DNA of 64,000 nucleotides, from NCBI GenBank assembly GCA_037903355.1, contig JBAJFE010000026.1, positions 5,208,001 through 5,272,000 on the forward strand, read 5' to 3'. The position numbers and the translations under genes were made by a program. Under the pieces are notes generated by a model. That model was not told where the DNA came from, ran no database searches, and was given only the letters and a program-made list of their open reading frames with translations. Shown piece after piece: positions 45,904-57,555 of the stretch (position 1 is its first letter; every line of letters begins with the position of its first letter). Source of the stretch: Trichuris trichiura. Taxonomy: Eukaryota; Nematoda; Enoplea; Trichinellida; Trichuridae.

Positions 45904-48235
45904 CTGGAAGACTAAACCAGCTGTAACAAACTATCAGCAAGCGAAGAAAGTCAGCCTTTTCTAATTCCCATGATTGATCAAAGCAGCAGTGTGCAAACTT
46001 CTAAACAAACACCTGCTACGCAGGTCCACATTCTTTAGCAAATGTGTAACTTTCAGTTGCAACTGTCCCAGGGTATATGCAAACGCCTTGTCGCAAAGTG
46101 TTACTTGGAACACTTTCATCAGTAACATGTCAATGCCCAAAAATTCCGAATTTTAGACCTTCGGATAACGGATCATGTACCGTATACTAAATACGCAATG
46201 CTGCTCCAACGACATTTTGCGAACGTTTCAGTTAGCCAAAATAGCGAAAGAACCTTTGCAAGCACCTAATACTAATTGGAATGAAAGTAGCCCAAGTGCG
46301 GACATTAACCTCAGTAGTTACTTTGATGAGAATGCGAAGAACTCTATTAACCAAGTAGACCAAGAATATGTAGTAAGAAAGCTTCAGTGAAATTACGAGT
46401 GTTTAAGTTGCGCGCTCTGGAAAAGTCAACGAAAAAAAAGCAACGAATTGAAATACGAGGAAAACAAATACGGCACTTAAAGATAAATTAATTCACCAAT
46501 CATTTCTAAAGATGCCATGCAGTGGATTGAGCTGGTTTTCGAATAAACTTCACGCAAGCCAACCTCACTAAGAGATGGACGCGAACGGTTATTTTCTCCT
46601 GAAAAAATATGTTAATAAAAAATATTTACTACCACAAGCAGAAAATTAAATTGCTACCACTTTCGGCACATTTCAAAGTGAGCAGGACTCACTCATGGTG
46701 ATTAGGATAGCCATTTTTCGACACCTCTTCTTGTTGTGCCTACAGAAAATGCGGAAACAACCTCAGAACCTAACTGTGTACAGATAGATTACCGCGTACT
46801 GGCCCGAGTAATAACCAGCCATATACCATGAAACCAGAAGTGACGACATCTCCTCATCAAACCATGCTGGAGGCTGCTGATGATTAACAGAGGGGTTATT
46901 TTTCTGGAAAAGACAAGTACAAAGTAGTTACAGAACTGTGGAAATACGCAGTCCTGGAAAACCGAGACGTCCACTTTCAATATAAGCGTTAAATAAAACA
47001 ACGCAAAGCTACCCTAGAAACGGTGAAGAGATACTGCTAAACCTAAAAAAATCAGGATCAACACTATTAGTTGCAACCAGAACGCTGGAAAAAATTGTAG
47101 CAATGTATTAACCAAAACACATACCACCTCATTCTTCACATCGGGCATCTGGGACGAACCATCCAACGGAAATGACTTTCGACCTCCGGGCACCTCCGCT
47201 GAATCATAAAAACAACATAAAGCAACCTAATGAAAGCACATGCATTTTCGTATACCAAAAGGACCGTCGCTTGTACCGCTCAAAGGACCCGTAGTCTGCA
47301 TTGGCACTTTTTCTCCGTTGCTCCTTTTGCTTTTAGTATTCATACTGACCGAGCCGACGTCATAGGGGCTGGTAACTTCAGCCTTAAACTTACAGTTACA
47401 AAAATTTCGAAAACACTTCTGATTAACGCAAAATTAAACAATAAAGTTAACGATGAACTGTTCTCTCACTTGACAAAGTTTCATCGACTCGGTAAACGCT
47501 TTGACTAATGCATGTTCATCCCAAGAAATATCATGCTTGTTCTAAAACAAACGCCGCTTAATAAACGCGCTCGAGCAGATGCAGATCACCAGTTCCGCAG
47601 GATGCAAGGGCTTTACAAACTTCGCTTCCATGGGATTTTCACTTTGCTCCTCCAGATTGACATTTTCAGCTGAAGAATTCATTTTAGCAACTGAGTCCTC
47701 AACCGCATAAACATCCATGCTGGCGGCCAGAGATTACTTTCCGCACATTCTTTCCAGCGAGTTGGTAATAGAAATAAAGTACAGTTATTTTGCTGCTAAT
47801 AATACAACGAAATTTATCCGGGTTCCATAATTAAACACCAGCGAAAAGCTTGTCATGCTTAATGCATTTGCAATCAAAAACACTTGCTATTGCTTCGTAA
47901 TTCTTTATGGAAATGAGACTTACTAGACTTCAGAAGAACAGTAGGGGATGCAAAAGCCAAAACAAACCCTGTTGTGCTGGGGAAGAACGAAGCAGACCAA
48001 AAAGAGTTGGACGTGACTGAACGGCTAAGCGTCAACAGCAATGTTTCATTAAGGGGCTTTCACTCTGATCGCTTTAAGGCCATTGAGATTTTATCATTTT
48101 TTCTGCTGACGTAGTTAGGAAGAGTGCTTATCATACGAAGTTCTGAATATTGAGAGTTTAATAACGGTTCTTTCGTATCATGTTTGCTTTTGGATCACTG
48201 TTGGATTAGAACTACTTTCTACATAAACGACTGTC
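45904..48235. other. Non-coding stretch with one possible 3' exon
   Basis: At 46228-46390 (plus) a TTTCAG acceptor is followed by 53 open codons with a polar, protein-like composition ending VVRKLQ and a TGA. No partner exon was found, so it is left as unproven. Confidence 0.3.
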
Positions 48236-48538
48236 CTGAGTTTCTCAACCTTTTTTGCCTGAGTTCAGGGCTCCCCTAGGCCTTGTCAGGGCCCACCAGG
48301 GCTAAAACCCCTAGGCCTGTGTGAAGAAATTGTCAGGGCAGTTCAGTTTTTAGGGAAACCCAGGTAGTAAGCATTTAAAATGTCCTTGTAAGGGCTGCCA
48401 CCGTTTATTGGGACAATGTCCTGCCGCATTATATGGAATCTCCAGGGCCCAACGTGGGGCATTTCCAGGGCTGCTTACCCTAAAATCTCCCAGGGGCTCC
48501 CCCCAGGGGGGCCCCAGGGCCCACGTTGAGAAACACTG
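48236..48538. mobile_element. GC-rich non-autonomous hAT-like element
   Basis: Much richer in G and C (AGGGC, CCCCAGGGGGGCCCC) than its surroundings. It starts CTGAGTTTCTCAACC and ends GTTGAGAAACACTG, inverted ends resembling the CAGTG.TTCTCAAC ends of Charlie-type hAT transposons. No transposase is present. An 8 bp target duplication was looked for but not seen. Confidence 0.6.
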
Positions 48539-51500
48539 GGTTAGATGCTATGCAGAATACGCTGTCTAGCAGGTGAACTGAAGCACGTCCATAGCTGATG
48601 TCCGCGTGGTAGAATTAGAATTCACTGCCGATGTGAAAGCATTTCGAGAAATGATAGGCAGGTAGCCGTGCCTTTCTAACTGTGAAGCCTCCATCTCTCA
48701 CTGTTGTTTGGGATGTAAAAGGGTTCCGTAAGTTTTTTCCTTCTGAAGTCAGCCCCGTGGTAAAATTTTGAGACTGGCCGTCTCGCCTTCCATACCGCTC
48801 TCTGCCTTACAACAAAGCACGGCGTTCTCAAACTACACCAGATTTTCTGAGTGTTCTGCTCATGATTTTGTGTATACCTACTGTCTGAAGTCTACCTTTA
48901 GTGTTCACCTTCGCGCTGTTCTTCTCTGTTTCAGCTGTTTTGTGCCCTTCTAAGCTCGTTATGTAATCACTGAATCTTATGGAGACGAAGATACTGGCTT
49001 AACCTGTATAGGATTGCTTCTGGCATTTGGTCGTGTGGTGGTTTGATTTTGTCAGATCTCAATACAGCTCTAATACTGATTCAGCTGGAGAAAGTGCTGT
49101 AACTTGGGCTAGCTGATGTTTTCTCATGGTCTCAGGCCTATCAATATGGCGTGCTGATCCTAATAGTATGTTGCAAGTGTTCTTCCTTGGCGCTTTCTGC
49201 AGTTGTTGAAGCCTGCGTTCATGCAGGTGTAAACCAGCGTTTTCGATGGACATTGTACGAGAGTACTCTTTACATGGTCGTTAGTTCAGCATTGAGAAAC
49301 AGGTGACCGCCGAGATAGAATTCACTTGCCAGTCATTCCTGCCAAATCTTCTATCTTAACGCTCTCACAGTAGTTCAAAATGTAGCTAAAAAATCAATCT
49401 CTGGTTATCGGTTTTCAATATGTGTTTTTCTTATGAGCCAATTTCAATTCCTCATAAAGAGAACATCAAAGAAAGGTAAGCGTGGTGAAGGAACAGAACA
49501 GACGTTTGCCAATTCTTTGCTAGGAGGTACAGCTCCACTGAGATGTTGGAGGAAGATTTCTTGTTGTGTCTTCACCGCTAACGCCGAGAGCATCTGCCAT
49601 AATTGAGTACCAAATTCTTTGTAGTGAGGCAGGGGGATATGACTATGTCGGGAGTTTGCCATAGACATGACTTCCGACAGAAGAAAGTTACAGGAGCCTT
49701 TTGCATCTAACGCCATCGATCTTTCAACAGCAATGAAGGCTTCAAAGTTAGCAAGGCATAGCTAGCCGGCTGCCATTTCTCGAATTGTTTCCAGTTCGAA
49801 CATCGATTCCACCGGGCAGACATCAACGGTAGATCTACCTTAGTTCACCAGCCAAACAATCCCACAGATGCTGGTCCACTTTGTACGCAACCAAAGCACT
49901 TCCTCACGAACTCTTATTTAAGCTCTTTTTTTTCTTATTGCAAACTGTTTTCCACACGTTGTGGATAAGTGTGGTTAGTTCTGACAGTTTCGTTACCTCT
50001 GCGAATGATGAGTTCCGCTTTTCCTTACTCTACTGCTCATAACAGGACATTGCTGTACAAACATTTTGTACAAAGCGACGATCTTGTTACCAAAAAAGTA
50101 GTACCTTCAGAGATACATGTCTTCCTTGCAATAATCCAGCTGTGTCCGATTACCGACGAGGTGTGGTCTAACCAAACTGTTAACCAACTGGCTTGTCTCA
50201 CGATCTTACTGCCAGGAACAGCTTGACGCTGATAAGTATGTTACCAAGGTTCGAGCCTGCGTCCTGTAGGCTGACGACAGTTTCTCGTAGCCTATTGATC
50301 AACCACGCCCCTAAAAAATATATACATACGTTTATATTATTTGTTTTGCTGATTACGGGGTAAATCAAATCCTGAGAGCTTCAAAAGCATAAAATTTATT
50401 TTTCGTTTTTAAGTGGGTTTTATCGTAAAATAAACTTTGGAATGAAAATCTAGGCACCCGTTACGAAGAGTTACGAGTTACGAGTTACGAAGAGCTATGT
50501 GTTTTTACCCATAATCTGATACGGTTAAAAAGATATAGTTCAAGATCTTGGCATCCCGTTACGTGGACTGCTATAAGAATACAAGTGCTTTGTTAGTAAT
50601 GGCAAAAACGTTACAGTTCAGCCTAACTGTCTCAGCTCTGCTTTCCATGGTATTGCATGTTCAATTCGAAAAACACTTCTCCTCTGTTCTCAGTTTCACG
50701 CACCATGCTGTTTTCACAACCCCTCTTGCTTTAGTAACAAATATAGACGATTGTGTTGAGTATAAGTTAAGAAATATGATATGGCAGACCGCTCAGGTGT
50801 ACGTGGATTATTTAGCAAATGAGTTTCTTCGACTGCAGGAAACCAGCTGGGTACTACAATGACATTCCTGAGCTTTCATGTTGAAGCAGGCGTATATACC
50901 AGTGGTTTCACATATCCTTCGTAATGATTGCCTTCTCGCAATCCCACCGAGGTCTTTTGTGTTTGAAACTTTTTTACGACCGAAACCTTTCGCGCCATGA
51001 AATTACTCTCCTTTCACAGTCACCATTAGCGGTAACCTTTAATCAACATCACGGCGCAAGCTATGCATGTTGAAAACTACTCACAGCAAGGTTGACTACA
51101 AACTATCTATACTTGAACTGCGGAATGAATGATAGTAAAGAGTAAAAGCCACTTTCCAGTAGGGAATATAAAAAGCAATTGTAAAATTGTTATTATCTAC
51201 ATTAGGCGTTCCGAATCGATGCAGTCATGGTAGACAAGCGGTTAACGCTTTAGTACAGCTAGTGGTGAGCAAAATATCTATTGATCAGCTAGCTCTCATT
51301 CGTTAAATAAACTTCACTGCTTACGAAACCACTGCCAGCTAAGGGAAAAGATAGGAAAGCTGAAACTCACCTGCTAACATACGTCTGACGTTCATTGCTA
51401 ACAGTGCAAATAGGGAATACACAATGCGCACACACAATGGCCGACTCTGCTTCAGTTAGGCTAATGAAGCGGTGTCAGACAGCATCAGACGGCAAAAGCT

Positions 51501-51639
51501 GCTAGTCAGTTTACGGTGTTGATTCTTAGAATCGAAAATGAATACTTTACCCATTGTTTACGCATGTCTGGAACCTCCTTGACGCGAACTGTCTGCTATT
51601 GGTTGTCGTAATTTCTTCGCGGAACTCATCGACGTTCTC
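48539..51639. other. Non-coding stretch, weak frames only
   Basis: Minus frames 49716-49444 (90 codons, ATG start) and 49253-49059 (64 codons) have a protein-like composition but no family signature and no phase-matched junction. They could be a decayed gene. A short tandem of GTTACGA units lies at about 50460-50490. Confidence 0.4.
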
Positions 51640-54600
51640 ATGAACCCACGTGCAGTGATCATGTACGCAAATTATGAAAATGGTTTAAATGTTGGACGAG
51701 AAAGGTTCGTCAGGCAGCAGCAACACAGTGAACTAGACAAGTCAAAGTCATATCATGACGCCCCTGCTGTGAGTGGAATTGCTGATCAGCAGCAGTGCAA
51801 CAAAAACCAATTCAATCGCAAAGCAAGTGCTAATGGTAGAATACGAGAGCGTTTATCAGCAACTAAGGTTAAAGATAATGTTGCCAATGGATATGCTACT
51901 GAAAATTCCCGTCAGGAGATGGAAAGGCATTTTGGATACTCACAAAGTAGACGGCACAATGGTGTCAAAGAGACTACAGCTTCCCCTTCCTTTAGCCTTC
52001 GTGCAAACCGAGTAGTTGAAGATTCGTTTAACTACTTGGATGCAGAACTGAAGCACTTTGATGAGAAAGAAAAAGAGCTCATGCAGCAGCAGGATTGGTT
52101 CTCCAGTACTTGCAACGTCATTCCATCGGAATCTGCATACAGGCCATCGTATAAGATGTATGGCAATGTCGGCAGCGCTGCGGTAGCACAGTCACCCCAC
52201 TCTTACTGGTTGCATGCATCAAGCGTAGCTCAGACGACCAACGAAGGCTTCTCTCCTAAATCTCGTTCAAGAACTACACCTGAGCAAACAGCTGTTTTTA
52301 GCATTAGTTCAGAAACTGCATTTGAGCAGTTAAGGCGGTCTAGTACTTTTGCGTCTGACCATTGCACCGGAGAGGAAGACCGAAGCCAGCGTTCTAGCCA
52401 GTTTCATTCTTCTGGATGTACTGTCACCTCATCACCACATCTACCTTCTGGGCCTAATCACGTACCAATCTTGAATGCAACGGATAACCAGAATAAAACA
52501 GCGAATGATAATGTCAGACATTTACGAGAGCCTAGAAATGCTGTACCCCCGATGGAAGTCATTGAAACGAACTCGGTGAGTTGCCATTTGGAAATGCTTT
52601 GCTCAGTTGTCACCACGTGTGCATATTCCCAGATAATATTCCTGGAAGGGTTGCTTGCTTGCAGCTTACAATGACAGTTTATTTCACATTGAATTTTACT
52701 TCGCGTCGAAGTTTGCAGTTCTTCTTGTATTGACTTCAATAATGCTAACGGCATAAATTATTAAAGCTTATTGAGCAAATTAGATAATTTATAAAACTAT
52801 TTCCTTTGCAAAAATGCAATCGAAAAGAGTTTTTTCATAATTCTGGAATATTGAGGAATCTGCAGTGGACAAAACAGAGAGACAAGGAAACTTCTGTTTC
52901 AGTCGCTGAATTTTTTCACCTATAGAAATCTTTTTAAACCTATGAATTTTCCTAATCACCAGCTGCCGTACATTTATGCGAGTGCTGAACTTACCTTGGA
53001 TGCTTAATGCAAGGATTACAACAATACTCAGAAAAATGCACTAAGCAAGTGCTGAGCCACCTGCACTCGTCATGTCATGACGGTTACGTTAAAATTTAGG
53101 ACAACGTGTGGATGACAAATTCTGCATAAACAATAGATCTTTTGCATTAACAAAAGAGCTTTAAACTATAAATTCTCAGCTGAGAAGTCATCGTTTAAAT
53201 CCAGACTCCCACACTTTGGTAGCATCTCATAGCCACTTGTTTTTAAAGATAATGATAGAACCAAACAGACCCTGAAGATTCATAATTCTTTTCAATAATT
53301 ATCTTTCTCACGCCTTATGTTGTCATTATAAAACAAAATGGCCAAATGAGCTGTAATATTAAGGCTCACTTGACTCCTGAGCTTGAAATTTTTTTATCAA
53401 GCCGTAAGTTCAAATCTCCAACACTGCTGACGACGGAGCACGAGCAGTTCCGAAACGTACGGTATTCGATTTGTTCTGTAATTTCTCTAAAAACCGTAAG
53501 CTCTGGTGAACTTCAGCCTTCGTTTTCCTGACTTTCTTTAAGAGCACCTGGCAAAATTTAGCACAATTCTTGAAGTCATTTTCATGCTAGTTGTGAACCG
53601 GGATTAGATGATAAAGTTTCGATTCTTCTTCAGGAACAAGTTCTCAGTGATAGACGACCAACCACTAGCTTTGCAGACAGTTTCCATTTCGCCTTAAGGT
53701 TTTATTTTTCTTCGCTTGTAATCAGTCTTTCCTAGCCTATTGCCGCAGGGTGGCATCGTCAAGCATTCCCTTGTTAGAAATGCTTCAAACTAGTTTCAAT
53801 TATTTCCACATAACACAGATACCTTCCATAAAGTGAATCTTGGAATTTATTACTTCCTGTAAACAGACTAATCTCTGTATAAAACAAACAGGGATGGAAA
53901 TTAGTAAACGGTATGGTATAAACCCTGTTTGATGAAGGGAGCATGGTGAAGCTTCTATCATACATTCTCAAAGCGTGAAATGAAATAAGAAGGGTTTGTG
54001 CATCGCTTTTAAAACAGTCTAGGGCAGTGATTCTTAAGGGGGCGTTAGAAGATTTTTGTGGGACGGTGGAAGGCTGAGTGTTGTGATGAACCATAGCTGC
54101 TTGACAACGGAAGGTTCAGCGTCAGTCTGCACCAAAAAGCTATCTGGCGCTGAAACAAAAAGTATACATGGTTCAGCGTTCTGGGTTCTCCAGTTGAACC
54201 TGTGGAACCTACATTGGATGTCCCGGAACCAAACAGTCCTAGCCAACAAAGAGACTATGCTTAAAAACTTTGTTGCACCACATTAGCATTTTCTTAGAAT
54301 AGCATGTGATTCACTGCTAGGTACTCACGCTACTCAATGTAACTCCTTGAAACCTAAGGTGACTTTATCTTGAATTATTATCAAGCAATGCCAACCGTAA
54401 AGCTTAGTCAAGCTTTGCAGTGGAAGTCTCATTCGCTTATGCACGTTAGTTCATTTCCAGAATCGTTTTCATTATATTTTTAAATGTTTAGAATTTGACA
54501 AGCACTCGACAGAAAGTAAACAGTGAACGTTTAGCAAGGAAATGTTTGCTAATTATGGTTTGTCGCCATGTAGAAAAGATCGCTAGTTCCGATCTGTTGC

Positions 54601-55347
54601 TTGTTTGATTAGTGAGACGATCCTTCAAACCTTTAGGTGACTATCAGAGCGTAAGAGTCTCCCGTAGTAATAATTAGCATTAAAAACCATGAAACTGTTT
54701 TTCATAAATTTGAAGCTGTTTAATGTTTCTTATACATAAAGCATCTCAATGCGGGCCTTTTGAACGATTTGTCAGGTAACATATCTTAACACAAGTGACC
54801 AAACGACTGTTGTGAAAATAATGTTTTTATACTAATAATCACTTGCGCTGGCTTCCAATGCCATATGTCATCGTACAAAAATTTGAGAAGAAGGACTTGC
54901 TTGCAAACAGAAGAAACGTACCGCCGATATATAAACACGTTGAGGAATGGTTTCAGTTTTTCTTACAACAGTTTTTCTTAATCATATTTAAATGAATGAT
55001 TGCAATATACGTAACACTGCACTAAAATTTGTTTATTGTATGCTTTCAAAACTCCGTAGTCACTATCGCCTGAATTTTGTACCTGCTGACGATGAATTAA
55101 CATCCTCACGAGCTGGCCCTTCACGCAATGTGATTTGCATTTTCTTGGATTTTAGGATGCTGCAGCTACAAGAGAAAGCCAGAATTCCGTTTTCAAGCAG
55201 TTGAATGATGTTTCGCAAAATATGGCGGTGGATCCTGAGTTCCGATGGAGAATCAGACACCGCAGACTTTGCGCAGCGATTCTGTTGACGGCTTTAGTGC
55301 TAGCTGTTGCCATGATCAGTTTGGCAGTTGCGCTCTATTATGATTGA
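51640..55347 (+). CDS. Ser/Gln-rich protein with C-terminal membrane anchor (multi-exon model)
   Basis: Not recognised. Exon 1 (51640-52575) gives 312 codons from an ATG: polar, Ser/Gln/Asn-rich, mostly disordered, with a charged segment LDAELKHFDEKEKELMQQQD near residues 133-152 that may form a helix. It ends at a GTGAGT donor, phase 0. A model exon 53634-53698 (after TTCTTCAG) leads in phase to 55060-55129, then to the last exon 55156-55347. That exon has a basic stretch RWRIRHRRLC, a hydrophobic helix AAILLTALVLAVAMISLAVA and a 5-residue tail LYYD-stop. This is a tail-anchor layout, with the N-terminal part in the cytosol. The middle exons and their linkage are inferred from phase only. 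The final intron would be just 26 bp, or 77 bp if the donor is at 55079. Confidence 0.6.
54025..54050. mobile_element. hAT-like terminal sequence
   Basis: CAGTGATTCTTAAGGGGGCG resembles the end at 41263-41280 and those of the 48.2 kb element. A matching right end may be GATTCACTG at about 54310-54318, which is flanked by a similar CTAGG. It lies inside an intron of the gene model. Confidence 0.4.
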
Positions 55348-55630
55348 ATTTAACTCGAACTCAAATTAAACATTTCCTAAATATACAGCATTTAAAATAT
55401 AAAAACCGGTCTTTTGTAAAGATGTACACAGATTCTGGATCGTAAGATTCTGGTTAGACACAGGACAAGGGGTCAGATTCACAGCAAAAGCCAGCTTCCT
55501 TGGAAGACAGATGTCTCTGTAACAGCATTACTGAACGCTTTAGCAGGAATTGCTACAACAACTTAGGTATTCACTGCCGTCGTCAACTGCTCTCAGCATA
55601 GCAAGTCAGCCCAGATCTTGCCAAATTAGC

Positions 55631-55953
55631 CACAGAAATACGCAGGCAACCAATGTGATGTGCTTCCACTGTACGGCAGCAGCCGATCCCACGTCGTGTC
55701 GGTGACAAGAAACGTCATTCAGCGCCTTGGCTGTACGTCACGTATCATACTCACCAGAACCTGCCCCACCAGGTTGCTACCCGCTCTGACCCATGGAACA
55801 CAGCAGGCTCAGGTAGCACTTCAAGAAACTGAGGACGACCAAAAGCAGATAGTTCAGTTTTTGCGTCAGTTTCAGTCCTTCTATCGCGCTGAAATTTATT
55901 CCCTGCCACAACGTTGCCAGAAGGATGTCGAATGTAACGGAAACTATTATTAA
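55631..55953 (+). CDS. Possible exon or small gene
   Basis: Not recognised. Open from the TAG at 55627-55629 to the TAA at 55951-55953, about 107 codons. There is no ATG at its start (the first candidate start is GTG), so an upstream exon would be needed. The second half is charged and helix-like (QETEDDQKQIVQFLRQFQ), and the first half is rich in Arg, Thr and Leu. It follows the membrane-anchored gene by about 300 bp on the same strand. It could be a real terminal exon or a chance frame. Confidence 0.35.
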
Positions 55954-56163
55954 TAAGTAATATTGCTACAACTTTATTTTGAAAGCATTTTCTGTTAAAA
56001 AAGGGAGCTTTTTCTCCAACCTAAAATTAATAGTACTGATACTTCCTTCTTATCCTGTGATGTTCCTGCACTAATCAAGAGCTGCTTTATTGTTGAATGT
56101 AGTTACTAAAACTGCCTGCGCTGGTAGAGAAAAATGTTGTGGACGTTGTTCAATGGTGAGCGT

Positions 56164-56813
56164 TTAATCCGGAGGTTCTATTGAGCTGTCGCCATTTTCG
56201 TACGTAAAATTGCTGAAAGGAATTGAAAACGATAGTAAAACATTTTTCTGAAATAAAATCAAACATGGAGGCACGTACGAGTGAACTTCTTCTTCAGTAG
56301 GATTTTCGACTGAGAGCTCAATGTCTTCGTCATGGATTGAGTAGAAAAGTTGCACCAATGATTCAGTCGCAAAAGTAACGCTTTTGCTTTTCTTGTTGCC
56401 AAAGCCAAACCGCATAGAACTTCGAAGAGGCATTCTGTTTGATGGTGATATTATAAGCTTCACCTCTTTGTCACCACTCGAATCAAGCTGCAGTGGTTCA
56501 CTTTCATGGGCTTTGTCAGACGAACAATGAAAACTGAGAGTCGACTGGTCAGACTGCTTTTCTGGTTTCTTGAAAAAGAGCCTCTTAAACATTTCTTCAT
56601 CGAATTTATTTTTTCTTTGAAATCGTCCCTGAAGTAGTACACGTTTAGTTGATAATCCATTGCGCAAGTTATACTGCGCCTTAAAGAAAAAGTTTGTACT
56701 TCCTTATCACAGGCAGTTCTTCTTTTCATTAGATACACTTGTGTAGGAAGCTCTGGGTGTAAAAAATGTGCATTGAACCAAGGGTAAGCTGGTTGTGTGC
56801 GCAATACATTCAT
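56164..56813 (-). CDS. Small protein with a PP1-docking-type motif (two-exon model)
   Basis: Not recognised by family. Exon 2 (56679-56164) is open for 171 codons but has no ATG at its beginning, so it needs an upstream exon. Exon 1 (56813-56739) supplies an ATG and 25 codons, with donor GTGTAT, a 59 bp intron and acceptor TTTAAG, phase 0. The 196-residue product is basic in the first half. It has KKSKSVTFATE near residue 125; KSVTF fits the R/K-x-V/I-x-F consensus by which regulatory subunits bind protein phosphatase 1. An acidic stretch follows (HDEDIELSVENPTEEE). It could be a PP1 targeting or inhibitory protein; that role is inference from the motif. Confidence 0.6.
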
Positions 56814-57360
56814 TTCTTCAGAAGTAAAAAGTAACAGAACTTAATCATTTTAATGGCTGCAATTCGTTCATGCAACTGTACAATGAGTAAGAGAACTGCC
56901 TATGTGCTAAGTGACTTTAGTTCTTCTTGCACAAGTCGTATCAATAGCAGTTCCTCTGATTGGTAATTAATGAATTATCTACAGCAGATGGATACTTTTG
57001 CCCAAATTTTTGTAAGAGTTTTGAGCACGTTTAGGATACGTTTAGGTTAGAATGCTTGTTTTTACACGCGTTGATAGCTGTCTGGACTTAAGATGGACTG
57101 ATCTGAATGGTGAGCCATCTTAAATCAGGCTGGCCCTGTTTACATTAATATTATACAAAATTCCATTCGTATCACGTTATTTTTTACAGAATAAATCTTT
57201 TATTATTATTTATTATGATAGTGAGCTTTCATGACAAAAATTGGCTTCACCATTAGGGTAAATTACTTGTGATTTTTCGCTGGTGACGGGGTCAGTCCCT
57301 GCCCTAAAAGCTTCATATTTTAATGAATTTTGATAAACGGTTTGTTCTGTAAAAAAGCAG

Positions 57361-57555
57361 CGTCAAAGTTCCAAAGAAAAGCTAAAAGAGTTGTATCTTT
57401 ACCTTGCTTTTTATTGTATGGACGCGGAAACTGATTTTATTAACACACTATCGTTTCCAAATGTCTGTAAACAGAATGATGAAGCAATATCTGACCAAGA
57501 GATTTTTAGGCAGTTTATTAGCAGCAGGCTAGCAATAACTGAGTATACGTACTGA
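57361..57555 (+). CDS. Candidate exon, function unknown
   Basis: After a plausible GCAG acceptor there are 64 open codons with protein-like content (KEKLKELYLYLAFYCMDAET, then DQEIFRQF) up to TGA. If an intron runs from GA|GTATAC to TAGCTAG| (about 54 bp), the frame continues as DFWSNKNGIADWLFSI. No family match. Partner exons are not resolved. Confidence 0.3.
   Translation, partial: RQSSKEKLKELYLYLAFYCMDAETDFINTLSFPNVCKQNDEAISDQEIFRQFISSRLAITEYTY

Noticed and set aside
50250..50265. B-box-like GGTTCGAGCC
   Set aside because: No tRNA fold upstream.
50548..50862. 104-codon plus-strand frame
   Set aside because: Begins at a non-ATG codon, no splice context and no protein family pattern.
51210..51260. 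tRNA-like box (GGTAGACAAGCGGTTAACGC)
   Set aside because: No B box or acceptor pairing downstream.
54056..54286. 76-codon plus frame and 71-codon minus frame at the same place
   Set aside because: They overlap within a likely transposon fragment; neither has a recognisable domain.
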